From Caldilineaceae bacterium (GTDB lineage: Bacteria; Chloroflexota; Anaerolineae; Caldilineales; Caldilineaceae), in NCBI GenBank assembly GCA_012032975.1, contig JAAUPU010000153.1, positions 1 to 6,880 on the forward strand: a DNA stretch of 6,880 nucleotides, written 5' to 3'. The position numbers and the translations under genes were made by a program. Of this stretch, positions 6,570-6,880 are shown one piece after another. Below the pieces are notes generated by a model. The model searched no databases and had not been told where the DNA came from. It saw nothing but the letters and a program-made list of their open reading frames with translations. The first letter of the stretch is position 1, and each line of letters begins with the position of its first letter.

Positions 6570-6880
6570 CTACGCCACAACCTCCAGGCGACCTGGCTGA
6601 AGTTCGATTTCAACGCTATCGGCATTCCGGGTGACCACTTCTCCATCAAGCTGAACAGGCATCTGCTCTTGGGAGCGAAGGGTCAATTGGCGAGTGCGCA
6701 GCATCACGACCGCAGGATCGTTGGTGTGTGCGCCCTTCAGCGCTTTGGGCAGCAGACCGAGAATTCGCCACCGCGAGACATTGTCGAGTATGCCAATGTC
6801 CAGCAGTCCGTCGTCCAGCAGCGCGTCGGGCGTGAGGTAGAAACCACCCCCCGTGCGCGGGCTGTTGCCAACCGTCACCA
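6570..6880 (-). CDS. Diacylglycerol/lipid kinase-like protein (YegS/DgkB family), C-terminal end
   Basis: Kinases of this family phosphorylate diacylglycerol or related lipids at the inner membrane face, feeding phosphatidic acid back to phospholipid synthesis. Only about the last 103 residues are in the window and the gene continues past 6880; the GTG at 6878 is an internal Val codon, not a start. Visible family features are TGGGFYLTPDALLDDGLLDIGIL, which matches the GGG...PDA...DDGLLD segment of the C-terminal beta-sandwich domain, and VQLDGEVV, the conserved DGE near the C terminus. The catalytic GGDGT motif would lie outside the window. The stop is TAG at 6572-6570, followed by the repeats and then the terminator at 6394-6431. 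Substrate cannot be told from this fragment. Confidence 0.88.
   Translation of the reverse strand, partial: VTVGNSPRTGGGFYLTPDALLDDGLLDIGILDNVSRWRILGLLPKALKGAHTNDPAVVMLRTRQLTLRSQEQMPVQLDGEVVTRNADSVEIELQPGRLEVVA

Overview
The window carries only minus-strand genes and reads from right to left. Overall protein character suggests a member of the Chloroflexota, perhaps of the Anaerolineae/Caldilineae type: fairly GC-rich DNA, frequent TTG and GTG starts, a CdaA/CdaR pair without glmM, and a YegS-type lipid kinase. This assignment is an impression from protein style and gene order, not a database match.

Layout in transcription order. (1) 6880-6570: C-terminal end of a diacylglycerol/lipid kinase-like protein that starts outside the window. 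(2) 6569-6323: a regulatory stretch with three direct repeats, a possible extended -10 promoter, a very good intrinsic terminator, and a 17-codon leader ORF with a strong ribosome site. (3) 6322-3774: a cluster of an unrecognised polytopic membrane protein, a soluble HD-domain protein and a fumarylacetoacetate hydrolase (FAH) family protein. (4) 3773-3628: a 146-nt gap with a near-palindrome. (5) 3627-1: argF (ornithine carbamoyltransferase), cdaA (diadenylate cyclase), cdaR (YbbR-repeat regulator of CdaA) and the N-terminal part of der (ribosome-assembly GTPase).

The best-supported functional unit is cdaA-cdaR: a membrane-anchored c-di-AMP synthase and its extracytoplasmic YbbR partner. It is tied to argF (one nucleotide between the argF stop and the cdaA start) and followed closely by der. 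The usual Firmicutes partner glmM is not in the window. The der frame is broken near 170-220: the GTPase sequence continues cleanly in another frame, which is either a sequence error or a real lesion.

I see no mobile element, CRISPR array, tRNA or rRNA, and no clear undescribed defence or biosynthetic system. The most unusual items are the promoter-terminator-leader arrangement at 6319-6522, the broken der frame, and the argF-cdaA-cdaR-der order.
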